The notes beneath the pieces were generated by a model that saw only the letters and a program-made list of their open reading frames with translations, was not told the origin of the DNA and did no database searches. Positions 12,401 through 24,400 of a stretch of 64,000 nucleotides of DNA are shown here, in pieces. A program made the position numbers and the translations under genes. Numbering within the stretch: position 1 is the stretch's first letter; each line of letters opens with the position of its first letter. The DNA comes from Phytoseiulus persimilis (lineage: Eukaryota; Arthropoda; Arachnida; Mesostigmata; Phytoseiidae): NCBI GenBank assembly GCA_037576195.1, contig CM075103.1:35176723-35240722 (forward strand), read 5' to 3'.

Positions 12401-15400
12401 CACTCCCTCACTGGTCTGAGAGCGAGTGGCACCCAGTCAATCATATAGCAATATCATTCAGGTCTCATTCAAGGGCGGTGGGTGGACGTAAGTTCAGGAG
12501 TATGATAACTTCTTCCGAAAGGAGAAAAGTCTCATAAGTATGATCATTAGCATACAAATAACCGGGAATAATCACAGTATCAATCGATCGATCAATGAAT
12601 GAATACCATATACAGTCACATACAACCGACCAAACTCAACCCGAAGGCATCCATTCGATCTCATTCAAACGATTCATTCTTTTACTTAAAATAAAAGCTG
12701 AGTAAACACGAGATAGCTAGAATGGTGGGAGGACAGCTTTTCATCGATAAATCGAGAGTAGAAACGGCAGTAGCAATCATGGTGGTGGTGAAGGTGGTGG
12801 TGGTGGATTGAGTTTCCTCGGAATAGGGGAATCTCGGAAAAATCCGAAGAAACAGGGAACGAAAAACCATGGAATCGAATAAGCATATTGATTGAGGTTT
12901 TTCCTTCATAGAAACCTACTTGCTCGGCTCACGGCTTGGACCGCTCGAACGCCTTTCTTAAAGAGACCGACTCCGACGGCCGCGGCTGCGAAATGGGAGG
13001 AATGAAAGCAACGTAGTTTGTTCAGTTTCCACATCAGTACTCTTATGCGATCTCATCTCATGAGCGGGAAATCTCGGCGCCCCGCCTCAGGGGGGGAAGG
13101 AGTGTCGCGGATCATAACGACCACTGTATTAGGCAAGACAGCACTGCAGAGCAGGATTCAATGGAGAAGCTGGGAACACATGTATGGAACCTATGATTCT
13201 CCGATACTAGTCTGGACTGTCCATCTCCATGACGCGTATAACTGCTCTGTGCGAAACCCTCCGATGGCTCATAATTCCACTTGGCGGACCCACAAGCGGT
13301 TCAAAATGGGGTGGAATAATAGCGGAACTCATGAAGGAAAGAATTCCGACTCGACAGGAGTCGATTCGTCAGTTATCAGTGGGGAAGACTGCCATAACTC
13401 TCGCTGCGTTATTGGCCTCGTGACTCCGAGAGACGAATTCCAGCCCATCAGGCCGCTTGAAGTAGCCAAAGGTGCCAGGGCCTTGAAATGTGGCACCCAT
13501 CTCGCGGCAATCATCTCGATTGCTTTCGGATTATCACTGAGATGCATATATTGACATGTTGATGGATGAATGAATGGATGATTGGACGCATGAATCGATG
13601 GACAGTTTGAAGGACAGATACGTAGATAGATAGATCGGTTATGGATAATCAGATAGGCAGATAGATTCATACGCTCACGCACGCCTTCGCCACGCTTTCA
13701 AATAATCCATTCATCATTAGGTCAATTGGTTAGTCAGTCATCCAATTAATTAATCACCTAACTAATCAGCCAAACAGCAAGCTTATCAGTCGGCTGGCGT
13801 GGAGGCTTGTCTTTGATGCTGTGGAGGCTGCAAGCGCCATGAGTGCTCTTCCCGAAACGGAACTTAGGAATGGAAGTCAATTGAAGTCACTTTCCAGTAT
13901 GAATAGAAAGTTTCTGACCGAACAGAGGATGAGTCGGATTCTGGACATCGGAGAGAGCTTAGATGCAGTGTCGTCGGAGTTGACAAAGCTTGGGGGCCCC
14001 GACTACTACGCTCTCACTCTCACGAGACAATTTAACGAAGGCGGGGCGCGGCTAACGGGTATTATTTATCAAACGGTTCGCAAAGGAGAAGCCCAGGGCG
14101 GCAGATCGAAGCTTGTTCAAGGCTTAGGCTGTTGGGTTCTAATCTATTAAATCGTGTTTAATAGCTCTCATGTCGCTGAAGGTCAAGTTATGTATCTCAG
14201 ATCTTTTTTTCTGTGTCGGAAGTCGTTTTGTCTCAGCCAGATCAACTGGTTCAGGGATTGCGCAAACCCTCATCGATGGGAAGCGACCATTCTATTGAGT
14301 TCCTAGTTTTCCGCTGCGTACGATTCGAATAATCAGGCGATCATTTCGAAATTCGATATCCGAAGCTTTGTGATAGGCTTTCACGAATTCCATCCTCAAA
14401 ATTCATCGATTTAATGGATTTGGAGTCGAAGATGGAATGCGGCGCTGCCCTTCAGCTGTGTGCAGCTTTCAGCTGTGTAACTGAGTTGTGAGTGGAACGG
14501 GTCATTTTTTTTTTTGCTCTCCGACCTCGGATCCGGGGAGATGAGGAATGCTGTATCTTATGGTTAGCAATATCGGGTGAGAAGCAAGCACAACAACGGC
14601 TCGCACCACCACGCTTACAATCGTGATTAGAGTGGCCCGAGGTTTGCGGTGAATAAATGAATAAATGGAAAATTTGGGACTCAGTGGGAACCGCCCGATT
14701 ACTCACGATTTTTGCATTTACACTTCTTGATCAGCTTTTCGTCCTTGATGTCTTCGTGGCAATGTTTGCAATAAAACCACGCCCTGAAAATTGATCGGAT
14801 GTATGGAACGCGGATTTCAAACAGCTGCACCCGACGAAGAGGCCAGGTGGTAACGCGCGCATATCATAATGATGATGATTACGTGCGAGGAGGAGAGAGA
14901 GAGAGAGAGAGAGAGAACTCACCGCTTGACTTCATCGGCGGACTGTGCGATGAAGAAGCCTTGGGTGTTCATGGTTATTTTCACTTTCTTCTTGGGGTTT
15001 ATGTTTATTTTCGACTCAGAGTCGTCTGAAGTCACGTCAATAGCCAAGAGGAGCAGTTTCAACTTGACGAAACATAATCTGCGGAAAGGAACGCGTTTAC
15101 CCGGATGATAGATCATCGAGAATCTGGAGTAAACCTCAGCGCTCAGATGGTTCATCTGGTTCTACTCGGTCGTGACTCACTCAGCCGCTTGCGGGAACGT
15201 CATTCCTGTGAACGACGCTGCGAGGCTTTCAGTGTACATCTCCATACCCGTTCCACAGAGGTAGTCATTCTGCCATGCCGGCATATCGGGGGACGTTTTG
15301 TAAGACCTGAGTGAAGGAATTGGCAGGCATTAAAGCGACTCCGAAGTGAACTCATTCCCTGGAGGACATGCTCATCCGTCTGTTCTTTCCATACGCTTTC

Positions 15401-18400
15401 CCGCCACGCCCGCGATACGAGCCCGTGGCTCAATAAGTCTACCATATTTTTTGTAATCTGTGTAGAATTGATCGAATTGTCTTCCGAGAAAAAAATCGTT
15501 GCCTCACCTCATGGCGAATAGATTCGCCATCATTGTGGAAAAACCCGGCGCAAGACACGACTGAGCAATGAAGCCCAGTTTCAGTTCAGATACGCAAATC
15601 ACGTCATCTCCTCGCTTCCAGTTCCAACTGGGGATGTTCAGCAGGTACGCCTCCGGGAACGGAATCATTTGCTCAGCGAGAGTAGGAGCTGAGTTTCCCC
15701 ATTATGAATTTCGTTCCATTATACCCCCACAGGACTCACTTTATTGTGATATTGCATGAGCTGTATTATGACTCTAATATCATCGGAATAATTTTTGATC
15801 GAAATCACTCTCATTATATTAGCCGCATCCTCGGCGTCGGGGTCCTGGCAGTACTTGTTTGCCAGCACCAAACATGCATCTGCCTCGTGGACCTAGAGCG
15901 CGCACAGAACGAGAAGGAATAGAACGTGAGTTTAAGTGGAATTCGGTCACGGCTCCCATGGTACAATGTTGATCATGAATGGGAGGAACCAGGAGTTTTT
16001 CATCCGCAATCATTGCTTATAGTTGAGATTTCTCTCCGAGCTGTCCGCACGCCGATGAGTTCCTGGTGAGGAGCTCCGTCAAACGACATACCTTTACCCG
16101 TTGTAGGTCGATTGGATTCATAACGCTGCCTTGAAAAAATTCGACGGTCGTAAAGTGCCTCTTTATGAGGCCTTCGAGTTCTAGATCTGGGGGTTTTCTG
16201 AAAGGAGCGAATCGTGGTTAAATTCCACAGGGGCGAAGACGATTCTCGTTCTCTTTTGCTCATATGACTCAGTATAATAACTTTGAATTGGATCTCCGAA
16301 TCGTTAACGAATCAATAGCGCAATCAACACCGCCGACTCCGCTCCTTACCGATGCAAAAAGACGACTTCAACATCGACATCCTCCCTGTCTTCGTGTAGG
16401 AAATCTTTTAGGAAATGTGATACTGACTCGTATGTTATGTGACCACAAACTACGATGTGTCTGTTCGTTCCAGTGTTCATAATTTGCGACACGCAGCGGG
16501 AGTAGAACGACGCGTGGACGATGGCCGAAGTCCGAGGAGGCGTTTCGATTTGACGGATTTCGATTGCACGTAGCAAGCAACCGAAGAGGAGATTCATCGA
16601 GTCGGAAGAGAGAATCAACGTTAGTGAGCGAACAGAATCTTGCGTGTCCAATATCCAAGATAGCGCGGCGGTGACAATCAATAGGACAACAGCAACTATT
16701 GTAGAGACATGGACGATGACTTATACAGCAAAGACATGTAGAGAGAAATCAACGACAGCGACAACAACAACCACCACCACCACGAGACCAACATCACTAT
16801 CATCACCATGTCTCACGATGACCGTAACAACAACACGAACAATGGCATCAACAACAAGAGAGAAGGAGCTCGGAGGCGGATCGCGTTTAGTGTGCCAACA
16901 ATGCCTTCGTTGGACATGAGGTTGCGTACAAAGGGGAAAAAAAGTGCAAACTCGACTCAATTAGCTCCGCTGGCGGGCAATCTCAAGCAGTACGAATTCA
17001 GTTTGCGAAAAGCCACCCGACAATAAAAGCATGTGCCATTCTGTAGATAAGTTCAGCGATGAGCTTCCGCGACTGCGCACCACCGTCATCATATTCCTAT
17101 CAAAGTCCGTTCCGATCAGTGCGATAATCAGAGAAACAGTCAGGACGATTGATGCGTAAGTAGCATCGAGAACATAAATGTATATCAGGGAGTTCTCAAC
17201 AGCACTGTTGGAATGATCGATTCCGATCGAGTGATTGATTGAAGGGTGAAATCCGGATGGTTCTCTGTCCAGCATCGGATGAGTTTCGAATTCCAAAGCT
17301 CAGCCAATCACGATGAAGTGCGACGCGACCGATGCAAGCGGACTGCTTTTCCGACAAACGGGTGTCCAACAAACATCGAATAATTCGCGCCCATCGCGAG
17401 TGCTCCAAGAGCCTCCTTGGAACTCCAGTTAACGACACAACAACAAAGTGGCTTGTATATAGAGCATGGTACTCGGTACGCACTCCCGTCGCCTCGCATT
17501 TTATTTCGGGACGGGCAGGCCGAAACAACATGACCAACTGTTTTGTGTCCTTCAAGGATTTTGGCACGCTAATCTTTCTGACGTTGCCTTCTTGCTCTGC
17601 TCCGCTCTTCTCGCTTGATTCCGAATCCGAACTTCCAATCGAAACCATGTTTAGAGGGAAACAAGACGTCTGGTTTGTTGCCTACCTCCGTCCTCTTTCA
17701 GATTTGAATGTTCCACCGTACTTGGGACGAGATCCAATAAGATCTATGATTTCTGGGATGCAACCGGCAAACACGGCCTAGAAAAGGTAAATTATAGAGA
17801 AGCGTAAACGTTTGCCGCGAAGTTCCCCCTGAAAGTTCTGGCTGCGTATCGCTCTCCTCGTCCGAACTCACGCCCGAAAGAATAAAAGCGTGAATATGTT
17901 TGTGGGTCGCTGAAAAATCAGGGTCTTTACACGTGTCACGTAGCCGCCAGGTCTATGGTTATGAAATCGAATTTCAGCACCTTCCGTCGGCGTATCTGGT
18001 CCCATAGTCACAGACCTGGTGACTTCGATACAGCTGTTTCTTATTCCAAGCTCCACTGCGAGGGAGGAGTTCCGTCGGGCAGAAAATACACTCTCTTGAG
18101 CTCATCCTCTTGGTACAGGTAGTCTACCGCATGAACATTGTGAAGTTGAGATTGTATCTATTCAGCAAAGAGCCGGAAACCTGCTTCTCCGTAAAGCGAG
18201 AATCAGTTATGGAACACTTCCGGAGGAACTGGCTCCCAAAAAGCCAACAGCTCTACGGAGCCGATTCGCCAGAATCGGTCCAGATCGGACCAGAATGCTC
18301 CGATAACTCTTCTCGTGGACGAAGATCCGCGAGGGCATAGAAGCGCCGAGAAGAACTCTCCAACGAGACATTGAGAGAACGGAGCCTCGAGACGCGTTGT

Positions 18401-21400
18401 CGCTCAAAATTTCCAAATAGACAACATGCTTCTTTGCTTGCGTGAAATCCTTAATGAAACCCACGATGAATAGGGATCGTATACTTCTTTTGCAGCGGCC
18501 GCATTCAGGATGGGGCCGGAGTCCAACTGGAAACGATCTCCACCTCCAGAGTACTTTCGCTCCCGTAGGCGAGCCGGGAACGTGTTGAAGATGAACTAGT
18601 GCGATGCGAATCTTTCCATGAGCATCGCACAGTCGGGATCAGTGGCGAAGTGATCTAAACGAAAGCACTCGAACACCACCAGATCGTGGATGCGGATCCA
18701 TTCGTCCACTCTCATGAGCTCAGATGATCGGAACGAGGAGCTCCGCTGGTAGCTCGTCCGATCAACTGAACTCGACTCAGAGAAACTGAACGTCGGACTA
18801 TTCTGGTGTTGCAGCTGTTGGTGATGGGAATACGCTGCACACAGTGATCGGAGACTGCAAAGTTTGCGTAACCAATCGTTGTATTTCTCTCTGTGTGATG
18901 ATGCATTCGATCGCGAGGCTCAGGCTTCTTCCAACAGCAGGAGATAAACAAAGCATGTTGCACTTTTGCATCACAACGCCAGTAGCTTTAAATCCCACAA
19001 AATACATGAAGTACTCGATTTATTTTAGAAGCTTGTACATTGCAAGTTGAGACAGCTACACTTCCATCACCACAACATTGGGCACGCTTGCTTGGAAAGC
19101 TCAGTCAGTGATCACACAATTCCAGCCAAACAAGATCAAAAATGTCTACCCTACGGCTTGAGACGTCTCGAAATGCGAACGGGGAAATTCGACGCTGTGA
19201 GATCCGTCACCCTTGAGGACGGCGGGAGCGACATTGGGTGTGGGTAGAGAGGGAATGCTGCCCAATTTTCCTGAGAGATCTCCCCAGCCATTCGAATCGA
19301 AGCGGTGGAGTCGACAGAGGCATTTTTGCATGTGAGTGTGAGGTCTCAAGCCCCAAGGTAGATGTTTGTAATGCACGGTGTGGTTTCGTTATCATTTGTC
19401 GTCCGAATACCTTTTACCCCGCTCTCGCAGGAATTCGCCAGAGTATTTGCCGCGACTACCAAGCAATTCAATGATTTCGGGAATACAGCTTGCAAACACG
19501 GCCTAGAAGATACGGTGGCGGACAGAATTTTCATTATTATCTTGTGACGTACGTGAAGCTTGTAGAAGCCGGCCGATCGCCTGCTGCGTCGGCCGGTCAC
19601 TTCGTGAGATTTTTTCGGAGTTGAAGGAACAATGAATAGATCGGGATTTTGTCACTAGAAGCTCTCGTCCCCCCCCCGAGCCAGTGTCTCACAGTCTTTG
19701 ATCGTTTGAGATTTCGTATTCGACCGAATTGATTCTAATCAGTGAAATGAGTACGGTTCCAAGTAGGTCGTCTATCAAGGCAACTGTGAGCTGCTGTTCT
19801 GCCCCTGTCTGTTCGAGGACGCTCTCGATTCATAAGGTTTGTATGTGTTGAAAGACATTTATAAACGACGAAGTAATCGACTCGAGTTTAAACATCCGAA
19901 GTGTCTATAAACCGGAGTTTGTTTGGGATAAACTCACCAGACCGACGAGAATGAAGAGTACGATAAACCCTCTCCCCAGGCTCGTCTGGCAGTAAAGATC
20001 TCCGTAGCCGACTGTCGACATGGTCACAATGAGGAAATACACGCATTCCCAATATGTGAGCTTGTTCGGATTCTTGAAATCGAGGGGGTCGCCTGAGTTT
20101 TCAAGCTGGAAAAAACGTTTCGTTATTTGGTTCCAACGAGATTTTCGCGAATGTCTTCACAAAAAAAGGTCGATTGCACCAACTCACCAAATGTATGATA
20201 CCTGCTGCAGTCAACCAGACAGATATGACTATCGATACAAGTTGGGCGAGTCGGATCGAAGAGCTCGTTTTAAGAACATTTAGATACTGGAGAATGTCTG
20301 GAACAGTCATGAGGCGCAGTGCGCGCAGGAAACGGAGCCCGATCCACGTCCTGCAAAATCAACACTCGGAATTCAATGTAGCTCATAGATCGAGTTCTTG
20401 GATTAATCTACAAGCAATTAAACTACAGTCTCGGTATCGACTCGCAGCGATAACGCACCGGTCCAAATAGATGGATACAAAAGACGGCGGGATCGTGGCG
20501 TAGTCAACAAATGAATACAGTTCCAACATGAACCACAGCTTATCACTCGCTGCGATGAACTGCAATATACAATGTTTTCTTTGTGGCCGGCTCCTTTTCT
20601 CCATTGGCCACGATGCCTTAGAGGGATTTCTCAGACTTAGCTCTTACCCTTATGAGAAAATAAACCATAAAAAATATATTGAGAGCTAGATCTATTTGTT
20701 GTGTCGTGTTCTCCGCCCACGGCTGGCATTTCTCAACACCATCGCTGAAAGAATAAGCATAGATTGATCGAGTGGAAGTTCTTCGTGAGGTCCACTCGGT
20801 TGATCCTTATCATTTTTTGCCGCAACGATGAGTTTCCCACAATTTGAATATCTGTACGCTTACTCTTCGCTGCTCGTTTCGAGCGAGGGTTGGACACGGT
20901 AAAGGCGACAGCGTCAGTTCAAGTTGAAGGGGAATCATGAAAGAATGGAGAAAGTGTTAGGGGGCATCGAATAATCCGTCGAAAGTGGCTAATTAAGCTT
21001 CTGAGTCGCTGTTGGGAGTTTTCGCTCGACAAGGATTCAGTCTACTGCGGCCATGCAGACTTGGTTTTATGGCTCTCCACCCGCACACTCTATCTTTCGG
21101 ATTTTCATCCTCTGTGTCTGTCCTCAGGGTATGTGTCTCCAGCACGCACGATAACATTGAGTTAGACCTCCGATTACCGACAGCGCCGACTGGTGCATCG
21201 AAGTCACCTGCTGTCCCGCGCCGAATCTCCGTAGCGTTCGAGTAACTTGGAGGAGGGACAGAAACAATGAAACTCTTTGCTTGAGTTGTATTGATTCCTG
21301 CGGAAACCAGTGAATTCTCTGCCGACCAAGTTAAAGAATGGAGGAGGATGCGTCGGGCGCACGGACCGACCCGATTTACCAGGGAGTTCCGCTCGCCGGA

Positions 21401-24400
21401 TAGCGTCTTCAACGAACTGCGTTTCGTAGTTTGGGAAGCTTTGCTAACACGTGAATCGCTCTGTGGTTCTGTGCCCCATAATCCAGATAAGCACGTTCGA
21501 TCGAATCGAGTTGGGCCATTGTAGTCACGAGAAACGACTGTCCGAACGAGATAAAAATGTGGCATGCAGCAACACATAATTCCTATTGAATTATGTATTT
21601 CGGAAAATCCCTAGAGCTCGGCCCCTGGGTATTCCACCCACTTTTTGCGTGGGGTAAGATGTCCTTGAACCAGTTTTCTGATCGATGGATGGCTACCGAC
21701 CGATCAGAGGAGACATTCTCTCCATCAGGAAAGCACGCTGTGTTGGAGAATGCTTCTTTGCTCTTAAATTTCTTGGCTAGCGTTTGAAGCTACGTTCGCA
21801 TCTTGCACCGATTGGACGCATTAACTCAGACACCACAACAGATATGTGGTCGAAGAAGTTAATCATCAACTGGTATTATAATCGTTTCCATCGAAAAACG
21901 GGTTTCATAAAACCATGGCGACCAAGAAGCAGCTTCGAACCTGCACTGCGCGGCCAAGCTCTGCTCAAGTTTCCTCAAGGAATCGCCTACCCAGAACAGC
22001 AGACAATTAACCGCCCCATACAAACGCGCGCGAACCGAGATGATCTCATCTGCATGACATGAGTCTCTCGATCACAATCATCTGACATCGACTGATCCTC
22101 TCGGATCGCAAGCGACTCTAAATGGCTCTTTCCATGACTCGATTTCATCGTTGTGTGGAGCGATTTTTTCTCGGGTTAATGGTCGTTTCACTTCACGGCG
22201 AACCTAACTCCATATGTTGAGATGTTGAAGGAGCAAGGAGGAGGGATAACTCCCATGTCGAAGGGGGTGAGAGAGTGGGTGGGAGTGAAAGGTCGTCTCA
22301 AGGATGGAAAGGACAATGGAGGACGGGAGAAGCATCAGAAACGGGAGTTATTTCCACGCAAACTTACTGGCTCTTATCTTGCTCTTGGTTGCTATTCCGC
22401 AGGCGTGATGAGGAAAAGGCGCTTTCGTTAGATTTGATTGAGAGGAAGTCGCGCAACCTCTCTTCGGAACGGGAAAATAACGGCGAAAAATGACCCGAAG
22501 GCTCCGAGAAGGAGAGAATTGACGGAGGGCAGAGAATTAGACTTCATCAGAGAGTGAAGCCAAGGAACGTGGGTTCACTTCAAAGAATAACTCAAGAACC
22601 GAGAAGTCGAATGGAGTTCCAACAGAGGACTCGAATTCTTCTGAGCTCAAAGGTCAAATCATACGTAGACCCCGCTCCATTCACGGACAGAAAGGATCTC
22701 GCCAACTTACTGTATCTCTCGCTCGTATGCAGAGGGATCATGAAGGTTTCCGCTGAAGAGTTAAGGGTTCGAAATCCGGTTATTCTTCGGATCCTGATGC
22801 CGCCGACAAGATCCACACCGCTGACTCCATGCAGGCCAGCACCGAAATACAAACGTGCACATGCCTTGACGGGGGCGAAAAGTGCCGCATCGGTCGGATA
22901 ATGGGATATTTTCAATGACAAGCAGCGAACTTCAGCACTCGGAAGCTAGTTCATTCGATAGCTAGGCGCAACTCGTGCTGAAGTACCACAGACACATGCT
23001 TTGTTATTTCTAAGCAGTTTTCACTCATTTCGTTCATCATCTCGGGACTGAAAATGGTGAGCAAAACTCCTGAATGAGACGAATCAACCTGTCGAGAGAG
23101 GCTAGACGACAGTTCAAATCGATACAATCGAGCCGGTGGACGATCCGCACATCATATTTATGCTTCTGTGCATATCTGACGGTATATAGTTGCAGGGTCG
23201 AACGTAACAACAGGATCCGGGCGAGAGTTTCATTGTTTTTCCGAACAAGTCGAGCTCGCTGTCCGTAAATTAGCTTCAAGCGAACTTTGAGTCGTTGCTC
23301 AATGGGTTTGCCCATCGTTGTCAAAGGACCTGGTGTGTGTGACTCCATGTGTGCCATCGATCGAACGTTAGATCGATAGGACCGCCGAAGTGAAGTAAGT
23401 TTAGACAGACGGCTGACCAGGTCCAATGCCACGGTTCGATCCCGCGCTCCGCGAGGGGTTCGGACAGCCCTGGTCGTTCGCTGCTAACAACTTCGTCTCA
23501 GAAAAATGATTTGAACTTGGGCAAAGCGAAAAAACCCTCTCTGGAAAACTCTACAGCCCTGCTTCCCAAGTCGACATCGGGACCGCACCATTAACCAACA
23601 CAATCGATCACAGCACATCTGTATCACAGGACACGGAAAGCTCAAATGGAGATGAAGCTGGGACATTATACGGAATTTCGTCGCCGGAGACGGTCGTCAG
23701 ATTCGCGGCAAACCAGAACTATCCCCGGCTTTGCCAGGGCGATACAGCTTCTGATTTAGGCTGCCTGTTTCTGCAAATCGTACCCTACTGCTTGCTTTCG
23801 ACGAATTCCTAGTCGCCTCCCATATTCTATCATTTGATCGTCCGCACCATCCGTCGAGTGGAATTGTGGAATGTTCCGCAGTTACCACCGCGAGGACCAA
23901 TCGGCAGCATTGAGAATGACAGCAAGAGGGAAAGGAAGTTGGATGGGGACCAAATCATGAAAAAAGGTCTCACACTAATGTTGCAAAGGAGTCGACACGC
24001 GATCGCATGCGTTTGTCTGTGAAGATTCACGGAAAACAGGATCGAACTCTAAGGATAAAGCCCAACGTGAAATATTTCAGTCGTCAACACCAATCGATAA
24101 CGAACGGCCAGGCGTCGGCGAAAGTACCGTAATATGCCAGTAGGCCGCATTTGGTCGCGCTTAGGTTTCCTAGTCTACGAGGGTTAACGGTGAGGATTTG
24201 GTGATCACAACACGGACATGGACACAACGATAGCAGCAATCACGATCAAACAACAACGATAGCCACATCAACAATCATCATCATTGAAATGGGAGTTGGC
24301 ATCAACAACAACATCAAGGCCATTCACCATCCCCATCGAATCGATTACTTACTGATGCACCGGGTTGCTATATCTGTGAGAGAAAGTAAAATAGTGTCAT

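Noticed and set aside
13018-14150. Two plus-strand open frames (178 and 109 codons) inside slo intron 14, suggesting a nested gene.
   Set aside because: They have no recognisable motif, are in different frames without convincing splice partners, and are overlapped by an antisense frame of 117 codons.
23425-23470. A GGTTCGATCCC string resembling a tRNA B box.
   Set aside because: The flanking bases do not form a T stem, and no matching A box or acceptor stem is present at the right distance.
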